A DNA stretch of 64,000 bases from Tardiphaga sp051811025 (GCF_051811025.1 NZ_JBPWQE010000001.1:5642001-5706000); one strand, 5' to 3'. Positions 55,004 through 64,000 are shown, counted from the first letter of the stretch. Program-made: numbers and translations. The notes: generated by a model not told the origin, from the letters alone.

Positions 55004-55537
55004 CTAGACTGCAAAGCCTTGCGCCCTCAGGACTGCATTCAGCTGGTCATCAGAGGTGCTGAACAAGTCGTACAAGACAGCATAAGGATCGCCTTCAAGC
55101 TTGAGAGCACGCGCAAAGGCGGGCTCTGTCTTTACTCCCCCGGCCCGTAACGCGTAGACGGCGGTATGGAAGGCGGGTCCGCCCAGGCTCAGCAGTCGCT
55201 TCTCGACCTCGAAGTGCCGCCAGCCGGCTTGATCCTGTACGGGAGTCGAGCTGACGAAGATCTCGAACGGCCATCCATACGCTTCGAATATCGCGATCAC
55301 CGGTCGGCCTTTGGCCGACCATTGATAGATGGCAAAGCTTTCGGACTCGCCGAAGTGCTTCCAGATAAGTCCGACAGCCGCGGACAGGTCGGCGGCGCAA
55401 CAGACGATATCGATGTCCCTGTCGGACCGGGCGACTCCGAGCGGCAGCGTGCCGATCACATGCGGGTCGAATGGCTCGAGGATGCCGAGCAGGTCGGTGC
55501 GTCGAAGGGCTTCCTGATAGGTCGGGCGCTCATTCAT
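55004..55537 (-). CDS. DUF4269 nucleotidyltransferase-fold-like protein
   Basis: A 177-residue protein resembling the DUF4269 family. GTLPLGVARSDRDIDIVCCA has the G-[S/T]-x(n)-D-x-D layout of nucleotidyltransferase active sites, and later segments are FEIFVSSTPVQDQ and GGVKTEPAFARALKLEGDPY. Substrate and role unknown; stand-alone members can act in toxin or resistance systems, but nothing here shows that. It is inserted on the minus strand between mnmG and rsmG, genes usually adjacent in the origin region, so it is probably a lineage-specific addition. Confidence 0.72.
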   Translation of the reverse strand: MNERPTYQEALRRTDLLGILEPFDPHVIGTLPLGVARSDRDIDIVCCAADLSAAVGLIWKHFGESESFAIYQWSAKGRPVIAIFEAYGWPFEIFVSSTPVQDQAGWRHFEVEKRLLSLGGPAFHTAVYALRAGGVKTEPAFARALKLEGDPYAVLYDLFSTSDDQLNAVLRAQGFAV

Positions 55538-55639
55538 CGGCAATTCCCGCCCGGATTCGTCGCCTCAATCCGGCAATTTGATAGCGACAGCAATGGACTC
55601 AGAGTATGGATGGGTCCCAACAGCTTTTCAGACAATCCA

Positions 55640-56350
55640 ATGGCCCAACGATCCCAGCAAGCTGCTCCCGCACCCCGGCTCGATGCCGACAAGGCCGCGG
55701 CCCTGCGGCTGACACCTGTTTCACGTGAAACGGAAGACAGGCTCGATCGTTATGTTGACCTGTTGCTGCAGTGGCAGGCCAAGACAAATCTGATTTCGCC
55801 GGCCACGCTTCCAAATCTCTGGACGCGCCATATCTCGGATTCGCTGCAGCTTCTGAACCTCGCGCCGGATGCAAAGATCTGGCTCGACTTCGGCAGCGGC
55901 GGAGGTTTCCCCGGCGTCGTTCTGGCCTGTGCCATGGGTGACGTCGTGGGTGGGCATATCCATCTCGTCGAGCGCAATGCCAAGAAGGCGGCGTTCCTGC
56001 GCGAAGCGCTACGGGTGACGCAAGCCCCTGGTACAGTTCATCTGGCTGACATCGGGGATAATGTGGATAGATTTCCCGAACACGTCGATTGCATCACTGC
56101 ACGTGCTGTTGCCTCGTTACATATCGTCATCGGTTTCGCTGAGCCCTTCATGAAGCCGGGCACAAAAGCCTTATTTCTCAAGGGTCAAGATGTAGAATCG
56201 GAATTGACCGAAGCTACTAGATATTGGAATATAAGCCCGCGCCTGCATGCCAGCCTGACCGGCGGACAAGGCTGGATCGTTGAACTCGACCGGATCGAGC
56301 GACTGACCCCGTCCGCAAACCAAAATGGCCACACCAATGACAGTAATTGA
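55640..56350 (+). CDS. rsmG: 16S rRNA (guanine-527-N7)-methyltransferase
   Basis: SAM-dependent enzyme that methylates G527 of 16S rRNA. The protein is about 236 residues and has LLQWQAKTNLISP, the SAM motif WLDFGSGGGFPGVVLA, HLVERNAKKAAFLREA and ITARAVASL. A parS site is embedded in its 5' coding region, read as PVSRETEDRL. The start is unclear: 55640, or 55610 ten codons earlier; neither has a clear ribosome-binding site. parA starts 26 bases before its end. Confidence 0.93.
   Translation: MAQRSQQAAPAPRLDADKAAALRLTPVSRETEDRLDRYVDLLLQWQAKTNLISPATLPNLWTRHISDSLQLLNLAPDAKIWLDFGSGGGFPGVVLACAMGDVVGGHIHLVERNAKKAAFLREALRVTQAPGTVHLADIGDNVDRFPEHVDCITARAVASLHIVIGFAEPFMKPGTKALFLKGQDVESELTEATRYWNISPRLHASLTGGQGWIVELDRIERLTPSANQNGHTNDSN
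55717..55732. promoter_or_regulatory. parS site 4 (inside rsmG)
   Basis: TGTTTCACGTGAAACG, 15 of 16 positions of the consensus, within the coding sequence of rsmG. Conservation of VSRET in RsmG proteins of many bacteria is partly due to this DNA site. Confidence 0.93.
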
Positions 56351-57191
56351 TCAGCAATATCAAGAGCATACGTCAAATATGGTGCCTGGCCATCCGCGCA
56401 TCCTGGCACTGGCCAATCAGAAGGGCGGCGTCGGCAAGACCACCACCGCGATCAATCTCGGCACGGCACTGGCTGCCATCGGCGAGCGGGTGCTGATCGT
56501 CGATCTCGATCCGCAGGGCAACGCATCGACCGGTCTCGGCATCGATCGTCGCAATCGCAACTGCTCGACCTATGACGTCCTGATCGGCGAAGCGCCGCTG
56601 CGCGATGCCGTTGTCGTCACGGCCGTGCCACGTCTGCATATCGCTGCCTCGACGATGGATCTTTCGGGCCTCGAGCTTGAACTCGGTTCGGCCCGCGACC
56701 GCGCCTTCCGGCTGCGCGATGCGATCGGCGAGTTGAACAACAATGTCTCGCCGGGCTCCGACTACACTTACGTGCTGATCGATTGCCCGCCGTCGCTCAA
56801 TCTTCTGACGGTCAACGCGATGGCCGCATCGGATGCGATCCTCGTTCCTCTGCAGTGTGAGTTCTTCGCCCTCGAAGGTCTGTCGCAATTGTTGCAGACG
56901 GTGGAGCAGGTGCGCTCGACGTTGAACCCGAACCTGTCGATCCATGGCATCGTGATGACCATGTTCGACGCACGCAACAACCTGTCGAACCAGGTCGTTG
57001 CTGACGTACGCGAGTTCATGGGAAGCAAGGTTTACGAGACCATGATCCCGCGCAACGTCCGCATTTCGGAAGCACCGTCCTACGGCAAGCCGGTGCTGGT
57101 TTATGATCTGAAGTGCTCGGGCTCCGAAGCCTACTTGCGGCTCGCGACCGAAGTGATTCAGCGCGAGCGTGATCTGCGTACTGCTCACTGA
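56325..57191 (+). CDS. parA: chromosome-partitioning ATPase ParA
   Basis: Walker-type ATPase that moves ParB-parS complexes after replication. The 288-residue protein has the deviant Walker A ANQKGGVGKTTTAINLG, Walker A' VDLDPQGNASTGLG, Walker B YVLIDCPPSLNLLTVNAM and IPRNVRISEAPS. The start overlaps rsmG; ATG 56325 or 56337. parB follows after 90 bases. Confidence 0.97.
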   Translation: MATPMTVIDQQYQEHTSNMVPGHPRILALANQKGGVGKTTTAINLGTALAAIGERVLIVDLDPQGNASTGLGIDRRNRNCSTYDVLIGEAPLRDAVVVTAVPRLHIAASTMDLSGLELELGSARDRAFRLRDAIGELNNNVSPGSDYTYVLIDCPPSLNLLTVNAMAASDAILVPLQCEFFALEGLSQLLQTVEQVRSTLNPNLSIHGIVMTMFDARNNLSNQVVADVREFMGSKVYETMIPRNVRISEAPSYGKPVLVYDLKCSGSEAYLRLATEVIQRERDLRTAH

Positions 57192-57281
57192 AATCTTGCG
57201 TCGATAGTTTTCGGGATGCGGTGAGCTTTGCGCTACCGATCCTGCGGTCTGAATTTTTAGTTTGAGTACGGAGTACCCCGC

Positions 57282-58193
57282 ATGAGTTCGAAGGGATTGG
57301 CGATGGCTGATGAAGCGCGTTCGCGGTTGGGTCGCGGTCTTGCAAGTCTGATCGGCGATGTCGGCGGCGAAGCCGCGCATGTCGAGCGGCCTTCGCGTAA
57401 CCAGCGCAAGGTGCCTATCGAATTCCTCAAGGCCAATCCGCGCAACCCGCGTCGCACGTTTGCTGATGCGGAACTCAGCGAACTCGCGGCATCGATCAAG
57501 CAGCATGGCGTGATCCAGCCGATCGTGGTGCGTCCGGTGAAGGGCTCGAACGATCGCTTCGAGATCATCGCCGGCGAACGCCGCTGGCGCGCGTCGCAGA
57601 TCGCCGGTCTGCATGAAGTGCCGATCGTGCCGCTCGACGTGACGGATTCGGCCGCGATGGAAATCGCGATCATCGAGAACGTCCAGCGCGAAGATCTCAA
57701 TGCGATGGAAGAGGCGCAGGGCTATCACGCGCTCGCCGAGACCTACAAACACAGCCAGGACGAGATCGCGAAAATCGTCGGCAAGAGCCGTAGCCATGTC
57801 GCCAACATGATGCGCCTCACCAAGCTGCCGGAGGACGTGCAGGGCCTGATCGCTTCCGGTCAGTTGTCCAACGGTCATGCCCGGGCACTGATCAACCTGC
57901 CGGATGCGTCGAGCGCCGCGAAGCGGATCATCGCCGAGGGGCTGAACGTTCGTCAGACCGAAGCACTCGCGCATGAAGAAGGCGTGCCGGAGCGCGCGCC
58001 GCAGAAGCCCCGCACGTCGTCTCCCAAGGCGGCGAAGGATGCCGACACGATCGCGCTGGAAAAGCGGGTCAGCGACGTGCTCGGGCTGAAGGTGTCGGTG
58101 GATCACCGAGATCCCGGCGGTACCGTGATCATCAAGTATCGCGATCTCGATCAGCTCGACGAAATTCTGAAGCGGCTGGATGCGGGAAGCTAA
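57282..58193 (+). CDS. parB: chromosome-partitioning protein ParB
   Basis: CTP-dependent DNA clamp that loads at parS and spreads. The roughly 303-residue protein has the ParA-contact region RLGRGLASLIGDVG, the nucleotide-binding boxes (QPIVVRPV, IIAGERRWRAS, IENVQREDLNAMEEA), the helix-turn-helix IAKIVGKSRSHVANMMRL and a C-terminal dimer domain. ATG 57282 has GGAG eight bases upstream; ATG 57303 is the alternative. Its four binding sites lie within 6 kb upstream. Convergent with holA, overlapping four bases. Confidence 0.97.
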   Translation: MSSKGLAMADEARSRLGRGLASLIGDVGGEAAHVERPSRNQRKVPIEFLKANPRNPRRTFADAELSELAASIKQHGVIQPIVVRPVKGSNDRFEIIAGERRWRASQIAGLHEVPIVPLDVTDSAAMEIAIIENVQREDLNAMEEAQGYHALAETYKHSQDEIAKIVGKSRSHVANMMRLTKLPEDVQGLIASGQLSNGHARALINLPDASSAAKRIIAEGLNVRQTEALAHEEGVPERAPQKPRTSSPKAAKDADTIALEKRVSDVLGLKVSVDHRDPGGTVIIKYRDLDQLDEILKRLDAGS

Positions 58194-59218
58194 CCGCGCC
58201 GCCTTGCATTCACGGCAATCGACATCAACGCCCTCTGTGCGATCACCGCGCCGAGGGCGCTTTGTTTGCGGACATCGAGGGCGGCGACGGCGAGCTGGTC
58301 GATGATATTCACCAGTCGTTGTGCTGAGAAATTTCGCAGTGCCGCTTCGACCGTTCCCTTGCGCGAAAAATGCAGCCGCGGAAATCCGCTCTCGACAGCC
58401 GATGACGCAGAGCTGCCGGCTTCGACAAGCAGACTGGCTTTGTGCAGCAATGCGGCCTGGCGCTGCGCCGCCATCATGATCATGCCGGGATAGGTCCCGG
58501 CGATCATCGCCTTGTTGAACTCAACCTCGACGGCCGCGGGATTTCCGGCAAAGGCGCCATCGACGATCGGATCGATCTTCAGCTCGGATGCGTCGGCAAC
58601 AACGGCCATCACATCGTCGAGCGTGACTTCGCCGGTGCCATGCGCATAGAGCGTCAGTTTGCGGAGTTCGTTGCGCGACGCCTGCCGATCGCCACCGAGC
58701 AGCGACATCAGCGTCGCGCGCGCATCGGGCGCCATGCGGAGATTGGAGACGCGGAGTTCTTCGTCGATCAACTTTGCGAGGTCACGCTCGGTGTCCGGGT
58801 AACAGGCAATCGCTACCGCGGTCCTGGCCTTCTCGCAGACCTTCCGCAAAGGCGATTCCGGCCGTAGCTCGCCAGCCTCGATGACGATACGGCAATCCTT
58901 GATGTCGGAGTCGGCGAGGGTGTCGACGCCGCTGGAAAAATTCTTCGAGCCCGCGCGCACGCGTATGGCGCGGCGACCGCCGAACAGCGGGACGGTCATG
59001 GCTTCTTCGACGAGGCGCGACGGCTCGGCGGCGAGATCGTCGCCGTCCATGCGGACCAGCGAAAATGGATCGTTGGGATCGTCGACGGCGGATTTCATCA
59101 ACGCATCGGCACGCTCGCGAACGAGTCCGGCATCAGCTCCGTAGAGCAGGATGATCGGCCGACCGGTATCCGGCCTGGCCAGGAACGTGTCGATATCTTT
59201 TCCGCGAAGCGCGACCAC
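58190..59218 (-). CDS. holA: DNA polymerase III delta subunit
   Basis: Clamp-loader subunit that opens the sliding clamp. The 342-residue protein has the N-terminal DUF1206-free delta fold with PIILLYGADAGLVRERADAL, DDPFSLVRMDGDDL-like region, and the C-terminal YPGMIMMAAQRQAALLHKASLL. A GTG start at 59218 lies nine bases after the lptE stop, giving an operon leuS-lptE-holA. Conservation is low in this family, so the call rests on the fold pattern and gene order. Confidence 0.92.
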   Translation of the reverse strand: MVALRGKDIDTFLARPDTGRPIILLYGADAGLVRERADALMKSAVDDPNDPFSLVRMDGDDLAAEPSRLVEEAMTVPLFGGRRAIRVRAGSKNFSSGVDTLADSDIKDCRIVIEAGELRPESPLRKVCEKARTAVAIACYPDTERDLAKLIDEELRVSNLRMAPDARATLMSLLGGDRQASRNELRKLTLYAHGTGEVTLDDVMAVVADASELKIDPIVDGAFAGNPAAVEVEFNKAMIAGTYPGMIMMAAQRQAALLHKASLLVEAGSSASSAVESGFPRLHFSRKGTVEAALRNFSAQRLVNIIDQLAVAALDVRKQSALGAVIAQRALMSIAVNARRRG

Positions 59219-59227
59219 GCGAGGCGC

Positions 59228-59779
59228 TTAGGTGCCGGCGTAGAAGAACGACGCCAGCCGGGTGTTGATATTGTCGGCGATCTCACCGGCCGCGCGGTCC
59301 TCGGCATCACGATAGGCACGGGCGCGGGCGAAGCGCTGCAGCTGGCCAGGAATGTCGTAGGTGACGCGGGAGAAGGTGCTGCCGGTCAGGACCTGCTTGC
59401 CGGTGGCGATCTCGATCAGGCCGTAGGTCGCATCGATGCCGTAGTTTTCGCTGGTCGGCAGCGCGGTATTCGGATCGACGATCAGCGAGGTGCGGCTCGG
59501 GTTGAAGCGGATCTTGAGCTGATAGGTCGGCGGCAGGCCGGTGGCGCTGCCATACATCTTGAACATCAGCGCGTTGCGGATCGCGACACCGACGCGCGCC
59601 TGCGGCGACGCATTGGGATATTCCAGCGGTGGAACTTCGACGCCCTGCAGTTTCTCGCGCAGGCCGGGTTTGCCATCGCCACGCTCGGCATACATCGGCT
59701 GGAAGCAGCCAGCCGTCAGCGCCGCCAGGGTGGCGACGACCATGAGCCGGGCGGCAATGCGGGATTTAGCCGACAACAT
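59228..59779 (-). CDS. lptE: LPS-assembly lipoprotein LptE
   Basis: Outer-membrane lipoprotein that plugs the LptD barrel during lipopolysaccharide insertion. The 183-residue protein has a signal peptide with lipobox LTAGC (Cys near 25) followed by FQPMYAERG, typical of LptE. The rest is weakly conserved. It overlaps the leuS end by 14 bases; leuS-lptE-holA is the standard order. Confidence 0.92.
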   Translation of the reverse strand: MLSAKSRIAARLMVVATLAALTAGCFQPMYAERGDGKPGLREKLQGVEVPPLEYPNASPQARVGVAIRNALMFKMYGSATGLPPTYQLKIRFNPSRTSLIVDPNTALPTSENYGIDATYGLIEIATGKQVLTGSTFSRVTYDIPGQLQRFARARAYRDAEDRAAGEIADNINTRLASFFYAGT

Positions 59780-62375
59780 TCACGATCCTCTGGGCGACGA
59801 CGATGACCTTCTTGACGGGCTTGCCGTCGAGAGCCTGTTTTACAGCATCGAGCGCCAGAGCGGCAGCCTCAATTTCCGGGTTCGTCGCTTCCCGGGCCAC
59901 TGTGACTTCTCCGCGCTTCTTGCCATTGACCTGCACCGGCAGGGTCATGGTGTCTTCAACCAGCAGATTGGGCTCGATTTGCGGCCAACGGGCTTCCGAA
60001 ATCATGCCCGGTTGCCCCAGTACGCCCCAGCATTCTTCGGCCAGATGCGGCATCATCGGTGCAAACAGTTGAACAAGGATGACCGAGGCCTCGTGGAGCG
60101 ACCAGCAGACGTCCGGGGCCGGGGTTCCCGGACGCGCCAAGGCTTCGCCCAGCACGTTAGAGAATTCGCGGATATGGGCGAGACAGACGTTGAAATGCAG
60201 TTTTTCGATCTCGGTCGAGACCTTGCTGAGCGCGCCATGGGCGGCCTTGCGGATCGCCAGCGCATCGGGATTGAATTCGGTGGGACGGGCTGCCGGCGCT
60301 GATTTGCCGTGCGCGGCTGATTCGCTGATCTGACGCCACAGGCGCTGCACGAAACGCGAGGCGCCCTTGACACCTTCCTCGCTCCAGATCACGTCGCGGT
60401 CCGGCGGCGAGTCCGACAGCATGAACCAGCGGGCGGTATCGGCGCCGTAGGTGCCCATGATGTCATCGGGGTCGACCGTGTTGCGCTTCGACTTCGACAT
60501 CTTTTCGATCGGGCCGATGGTGATGTCTTCGCCAGTGGCGATCAGCGTAGCGCGTTGGCCGTTACCGCCGATCTCGATGTTGATCTCGGCCGGTGAGGCG
60601 AAGGTGCCGTCCTGCTTCTTGTAGGTCTCGTGAACCACCATGCCCTGCGTGAACATGCCGGCGAATGGTTCGTCGAAATTGACGTGACCGGTGGCCTTCA
60701 TGGCGCGGGTGAAGAAGCGACTGTAGAGCAGATGCAGGATCGCGTGTTCGACGCCGCCGATATACTGATCGACTGGCATCATTCGATTGGCGACGGACGT
60801 CGTCGTCGGTGCGGTCTCGTTCCACGGATCGGTGAAGCGCGTGAAATACCAGGACGAGTCCACGAACGTGTCCATGGTATCGGTTTCGCGCCGTGCATCC
60901 GCGCCGCAATTCGGACACTTCACATGCTTCCACGTCGGATGATGATCAAGCGCATTGCCCGGCTTGTCGAAGGAGACGTCCTCCGGCAGCACGACCGGCA
61001 GATCCTTGTCCGGCACCGGCACGATATCGCAGCTCGGGCAGTGAATGATCGGGATCGGGCAACCCCAATAGCGCTGACGTGAGATGCCCCAGTCGCGCAG
61101 GCGGAAATTGATCTCGCGCTTGCCCCAGCCGTCCTTCTCGAAGATTTCGAGCGACCGCTTCATGGCTTCTTCGCAGGTCATCACGCCGGGTTCGCCAACC
61201 CAGCGCACATATTGCACCGTATCGGTCTTCGCCGGAACGAACGCGACATCCTGCACGCGCTCGTCGCTGCCGACCGGCACGAACACGTCCAGTACCGGCA
61301 GATCGTATTTGCGCGCGAAATCCAGATCGCGCTGGTCATGCGCGGGACAACCGATGATGGCGCCGGTGCCGTAATCCATCAGCACGAAGTTCGCGATATA
61401 GAGCGGCAGCGTCCATGACGCGTCAGCGGGATGTGTGACCTTGATACCGGTGTCGAAGCCCAGCTTCTCTGCCGTGTCGATCTCGGCCTGCGAGGTGCCC
61501 ATGCGATGGCATTCCTCGATGAAGGCCGCCACCTTCGGATCTATCTCAGCCAGCGCTTTTGCCAGCGGATGATCTGGCGAGATCGCCGAGAAGGTCGGGC
61601 CATACATCGTGTCCGCGCGCGTCGTGAACACGGGCAGCGTGTCGAAACCTGCGGGCGCGCCGATCAGTCCGAACTGGAAATGCAGGCCTTCCGACTTGCC
61701 GATCCAGTTGCGCTGCATTAGGCGCACCTTGTCCGGCCAGCGATCCAGCGTATCCAGCGCGGACAACAGCTCGTCAGAATATTTGCTGATCTTGAAGAAC
61801 CACTGGGTCAGCTCGCGCTGTTCGACCAGCGCGCCAGAACGCCAGCCGCGGCCGTCGATGACTTGCTCATTGGCCAGCACGGTGTGATCGACCGGATCCC
61901 AGTTCACCTTGGACTTCTTGCGCTCGGCCAAACCTGCCCGCATGAAATCGAGAAACATCTTCTGCTGATGCTTGTAATAAGTTGGGTCGCAGGTTGCGAA
62001 TTCGCGCGACCAGTCCAGCGACAGACCCATGGTCTGCAGCTGCTTCTTCATCGATGCGATGTTCTCATAGGTCCAGGCCTTCGGGGCGACCTTGCGCTCG
62101 ATGGCGGCATTCTCGGCGGGCAGGCCGAACGCGTCCCAGCCCATCGGATGCAGCACGTTCTTGCCCTGCGCGCGCTGGAAGCGCGCGACGACGTCGCCCA
62201 TCGTATAGTTGCGGACATGGCCCATATGGATGCGCCCTGACGGATAGGGGAACATCTCGAGCACGTAATACTTCTCGCGCGGATCGTCGTTCTTGGTGGC
62301 GAAGATCGCCTTCTCGTCCCAGACGCGCTGCCAGCGCGGTTCGGTCTCGCGGGCGTTGTAACGTTCGTTGCTCAT
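59766..62375 (-). CDS. leuS: leucyl-tRNA synthetase
   Basis: Class I synthetase charging tRNA-Leu. The 869-residue protein has the HIGH-type motif MFPYPSGRIHMGHVRNYTMG near residue 45, the CP1 editing domain (about 225-420) with the conserved TRADTMYGPTFSAISPDHPL, the KMSKS motif EKMSKSKRN near 635, and the anticodon-binding domain plus C-terminal domain ending in VAQRIVNVVG. The length is normal. It begins the leuS-lptE-holA operon. Confidence 0.98.
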   Translation of the reverse strand: MSNERYNARETEPRWQRVWDEKAIFATKNDDPREKYYVLEMFPYPSGRIHMGHVRNYTMGDVVARFQRAQGKNVLHPMGWDAFGLPAENAAIERKVAPKAWTYENIASMKKQLQTMGLSLDWSREFATCDPTYYKHQQKMFLDFMRAGLAERKKSKVNWDPVDHTVLANEQVIDGRGWRSGALVEQRELTQWFFKISKYSDELLSALDTLDRWPDKVRLMQRNWIGKSEGLHFQFGLIGAPAGFDTLPVFTTRADTMYGPTFSAISPDHPLAKALAEIDPKVAAFIEECHRMGTSQAEIDTAEKLGFDTGIKVTHPADASWTLPLYIANFVLMDYGTGAIIGCPAHDQRDLDFARKYDLPVLDVFVPVGSDERVQDVAFVPAKTDTVQYVRWVGEPGVMTCEEAMKRSLEIFEKDGWGKREINFRLRDWGISRQRYWGCPIPIIHCPSCDIVPVPDKDLPVVLPEDVSFDKPGNALDHHPTWKHVKCPNCGADARRETDTMDTFVDSSWYFTRFTDPWNETAPTTTSVANRMMPVDQYIGGVEHAILHLLYSRFFTRAMKATGHVNFDEPFAGMFTQGMVVHETYKKQDGTFASPAEINIEIGGNGQRATLIATGEDITIGPIEKMSKSKRNTVDPDDIMGTYGADTARWFMLSDSPPDRDVIWSEEGVKGASRFVQRLWRQISESAAHGKSAPAARPTEFNPDALAIRKAAHGALSKVSTEIEKLHFNVCLAHIREFSNVLGEALARPGTPAPDVCWSLHEASVILVQLFAPMMPHLAEECWGVLGQPGMISEARWPQIEPNLLVEDTMTLPVQVNGKKRGEVTVAREATNPEIEAAALALDAVKQALDGKPVKKVIVVAQRIVNVVG

Positions 62376-62557
62376 GGTGCTTTTGAAATCCGCCGGCCGG
62401 TTCGAGCGCTTCTCAGATCATGGACGCGCGAACGAGGTCGCAAACCGGTGCTTGCTCGGGCTGAATTCGCGCTTGAGGCCGGGGACTAGGCCATAAAAGG
62501 CCGCGTTAGGTCAATGGTTTAAGACGAGAAACGGGGCCGCGGCGGGTCCCTGTCGTC

Positions 62558-64000
62558 TCACCCCGCCAGCGACACGGCCGTGCCATAGGCCCGGACAAAG
62601 CCGTGCTCAACCACGGTGTTGCGGCCACGCCGTTTGGCGGCGTAGAGCGAGGCATCGGCTGCCTCGATCAGGTCCCTGGCAGTCTCCAGTGTGGCGGGCG
62701 TCGCTGAGGCTACGCCGACACTGACGGTGACCCGCTGATGCGCGCTGGTGGCATGGGGGACCGACAGATTCCAGATGGCAGCGCGCACCATTTCGCCGAT
62801 CTGGACGCCGCGGGCGACCTCGGTGCCCGGTAGCAGCAGGCAGAATTCCTCGCCGCCATAGCGGCCGGCAAAGCCCGAGCTGCGATCGGCCAGATTCGAG
62901 AGCGCTTCGCCGACGCGCGCCAGGCAGGCATCGCCTTCGGGATGGCCATAGGTGTCGTTGAAGAGTTTGAAGTGATCGACGTCGATCATCATCAGCGTCA
63001 GATGGTCGCCGGACTGCTGGGCTTTCAGCCATTCGAAGTCGAGGCGGCTTTGGAAGCCCCGCCGATTCGCCAGGCCGGACAGCATGTCCACCGATGCCAG
63101 CACCGTGAGCTGCTCGTTGCTGGCGCGCAATTCGCGTTCGCGGCCACGTAGTTGCGCTGCCATCCCGTAGAATGCGCGTGCCAGCGGCACGAACTCGGCC
63201 GGCAACGTGTTGCGCGCAACGCGCGCCGACCAGTCACCGCGGCCAAACCTCTGCGCCATGGTTTCCATCATCTGGATCGGCTTGATGATCAGTCGCTCCG
63301 CAACCACAAGCGCGCCAAGCAGAACGAACAGGCAGACGAAGGCGAGCTGCAAATAAGCCGTGCGGATTTCGCGATCGGCAACCGCCGAGACTCGGGCCTC
63401 GTCGATGCTGACGATCAATTGCGCGCCGGTACCGGGGATTGTCGCGAATGATACGGCGCGCTGTGAACCGTCACTGGCGCTGAATGACAGCGAACCGGTC
63501 TGCTTATCTGTATTGCGCAGATGCGCTTCGATCATCGTCAATAGAGCAAGGTCTTCCATCGGCCGACCGATCGCGCTGGCGTTTGTCGGCGGCGCTGCAA
63601 GCACGGTGCCGGCATGATCGACCAGCAGTGTCGTGACACCGGGCCGGTCGCCGAGATTGCCCATGATCTTCGACATCCAGTCGAGATTCACCGCCGCCAA
63701 TACCACGGCATCGTCGTCCTTGGTCAGGCCCGGTGCGAGATAGGCAGCCATCACCGTTGGTTGGTTCGTCAAGCGGCTGAACAGATAATCGCTGACGACA
63801 AACTCACCGGTCGCTATCGCTTTCTTGAAATAGGGGCGATCGCTGAAATCGAATCTCTGCTCGATGACTTCCGGCCAGGTCGAGCACATGGCGATGCCAT
63901 CCGCGCCGGCCACTGTCAGGCTGCGCAGCCACGGCATATCGCCGCGGAGGCTCGCCCGCATAATGGCGCAGCTCCGATTCACCTGAGCGGCCGACGTATA
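62558..64000 (-). CDS. membrane diguanylate cyclase, Cache-HAMP-GGDEF (partial, N-terminus outside window)
   Basis: The frame stays open to the window edge, so the N-terminal helix and the start are missing; a GTG at 63982 is only an internal codon. About 480 residues are visible: a Cache sensor domain in the periplasm (FDFSDRPYFKKAIATGEFVVSD, VNLDWMSKIM), a membrane helix (YLQLAFVCLFVLLGALVVAE), HAMP (IKPIQMMETMAQRFGRGDWSARV), and a GGDEF domain with catalytic GGEEF. The inhibitory site just before it reads RSSG, not RxxD, so product inhibition is probably lost. Confidence 0.9.
   Translation of the reverse strand, partial: YTSAAQVNRSCAIMRASLRGDMPWLRSLTVAGADGIAMCSTWPEVIEQRFDFSDRPYFKKAIATGEFVVSDYLFSRLTNQPTVMAAYLAPGLTKDDDAVVLAAVNLDWMSKIMGNLGDRPGVTTLLVDHAGTVLAAPPTNASAIGRPMEDLALLTMIEAHLRNTDKQTGSLSFSASDGSQRAVSFATIPGTGAQLIVSIDEARVSAVADREIRTAYLQLAFVCLFVLLGALVVAERLIIKPIQMMETMAQRFGRGDWSARVARNTLPAEFVPLARAFYGMAAQLRGRERELRASNEQLTVLASVDMLSGLANRRGFQSRLDFEWLKAQQSGDHLTLMMIDVDHFKLFNDTYGHPEGDACLARVGEALSNLADRSSGFAGRYGGEEFCLLLPGTEVARGVQIGEMVRAAIWNLSVPHATSAHQRVTVSVGVASATPATLETARDLIEAADASLYAAKRRGRNTVVEHGFVRAYGTAVSLAG

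Noticed and set aside
56373..58106. 577-codon open frame antisense to parA and parB
   Set aside because: It crosses two well-identified genes and their gap, with no domain signal; a composition artefact.

Overview
The window looks like chromosomal DNA of an alphaproteobacterium of the Hyphomicrobiales, most likely the Bradyrhizobium/Rhodopseudomonas/Tardiphaga group (Nitrobacteraceae). The evidence is high-GC coding DNA, dense ATGA/GTGA stop-start overlaps, the conserved order hisB-DUF2628-hisH-hisA-hisF-hisE-coaA beside hslVU, a dnaK-dnaJ-pmtA neighbourhood, an OlsB-type ornithine-lipid acyltransferase, and intergenic palindromic repeats of the kind common in these genomes. Genus is inferred from gene order and protein resemblance, not from a database search. 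I see no tRNA, rRNA, CRISPR array, insertion sequence or prophage.

Layout. 1-8.4 kb: the start of a sugar-type ABC binding protein, an EI24-like membrane protein, nth, DUF2244, an AraC-alkyltransferase fusion, then a small catabolic cassette (MFS carrier, aldehyde dehydrogenase, GntR regulator) facing an alpha/beta hydrolase that lacks its nucleophile serine. 8.4-20 kb: core metabolism (gpmA, dapB, pyrF, pmtA) and the heat-shock block dnaK-dnaJ and grpE-hrcA with recognisable sigma-32-type promoters. 20-35 kb: rph, rdgB, hemW, a lipoprotein related to penicillin-binding-protein activators, rsmI-yraN-gshB, a secreted metallo-beta-lactamase-fold protein with a strongly structured leader, a diguanylate cyclase, comM, a hybrid histidine kinase, olsB and coaA. 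35-42 kb: the his operon and hslVU. 42-48.5 kb: smr, mltA, Tim44-like, secB, dnaQ, coaE, maf and a DUF299 phosphotransferase.

The most important region is 48.5-58 kb. The gene-poor gap 48541-49009 sits between DUF299-maf-coaE-dnaQ-secB on one side and hemJ-rho-mnmE-mnmG-rsmG-parA-parB-holA-lptE-leuS on the other. This is the arrangement around the Caulobacter replication origin, except that hemE and aroE are absent here. The gap holds a canonical DnaA box, several weaker ones and an AT-rich stretch, so I call it a probable chromosomal oriC. Four parS sites lie 4-7 kb away around mnmG and rsmG, next to parAB.

The other leads are the structured leader of the metallo-beta-lactamase-fold gene (a 15-bp perfect stem enclosing mutually exclusive hairpins), a C-rich leader before rho that may be an autoregulatory Rho-loading site, a nucleophile-less hydrolase, a nicotinamidase with a Tat-like signal, and two diguanylate cyclases without a complete inhibitory site.
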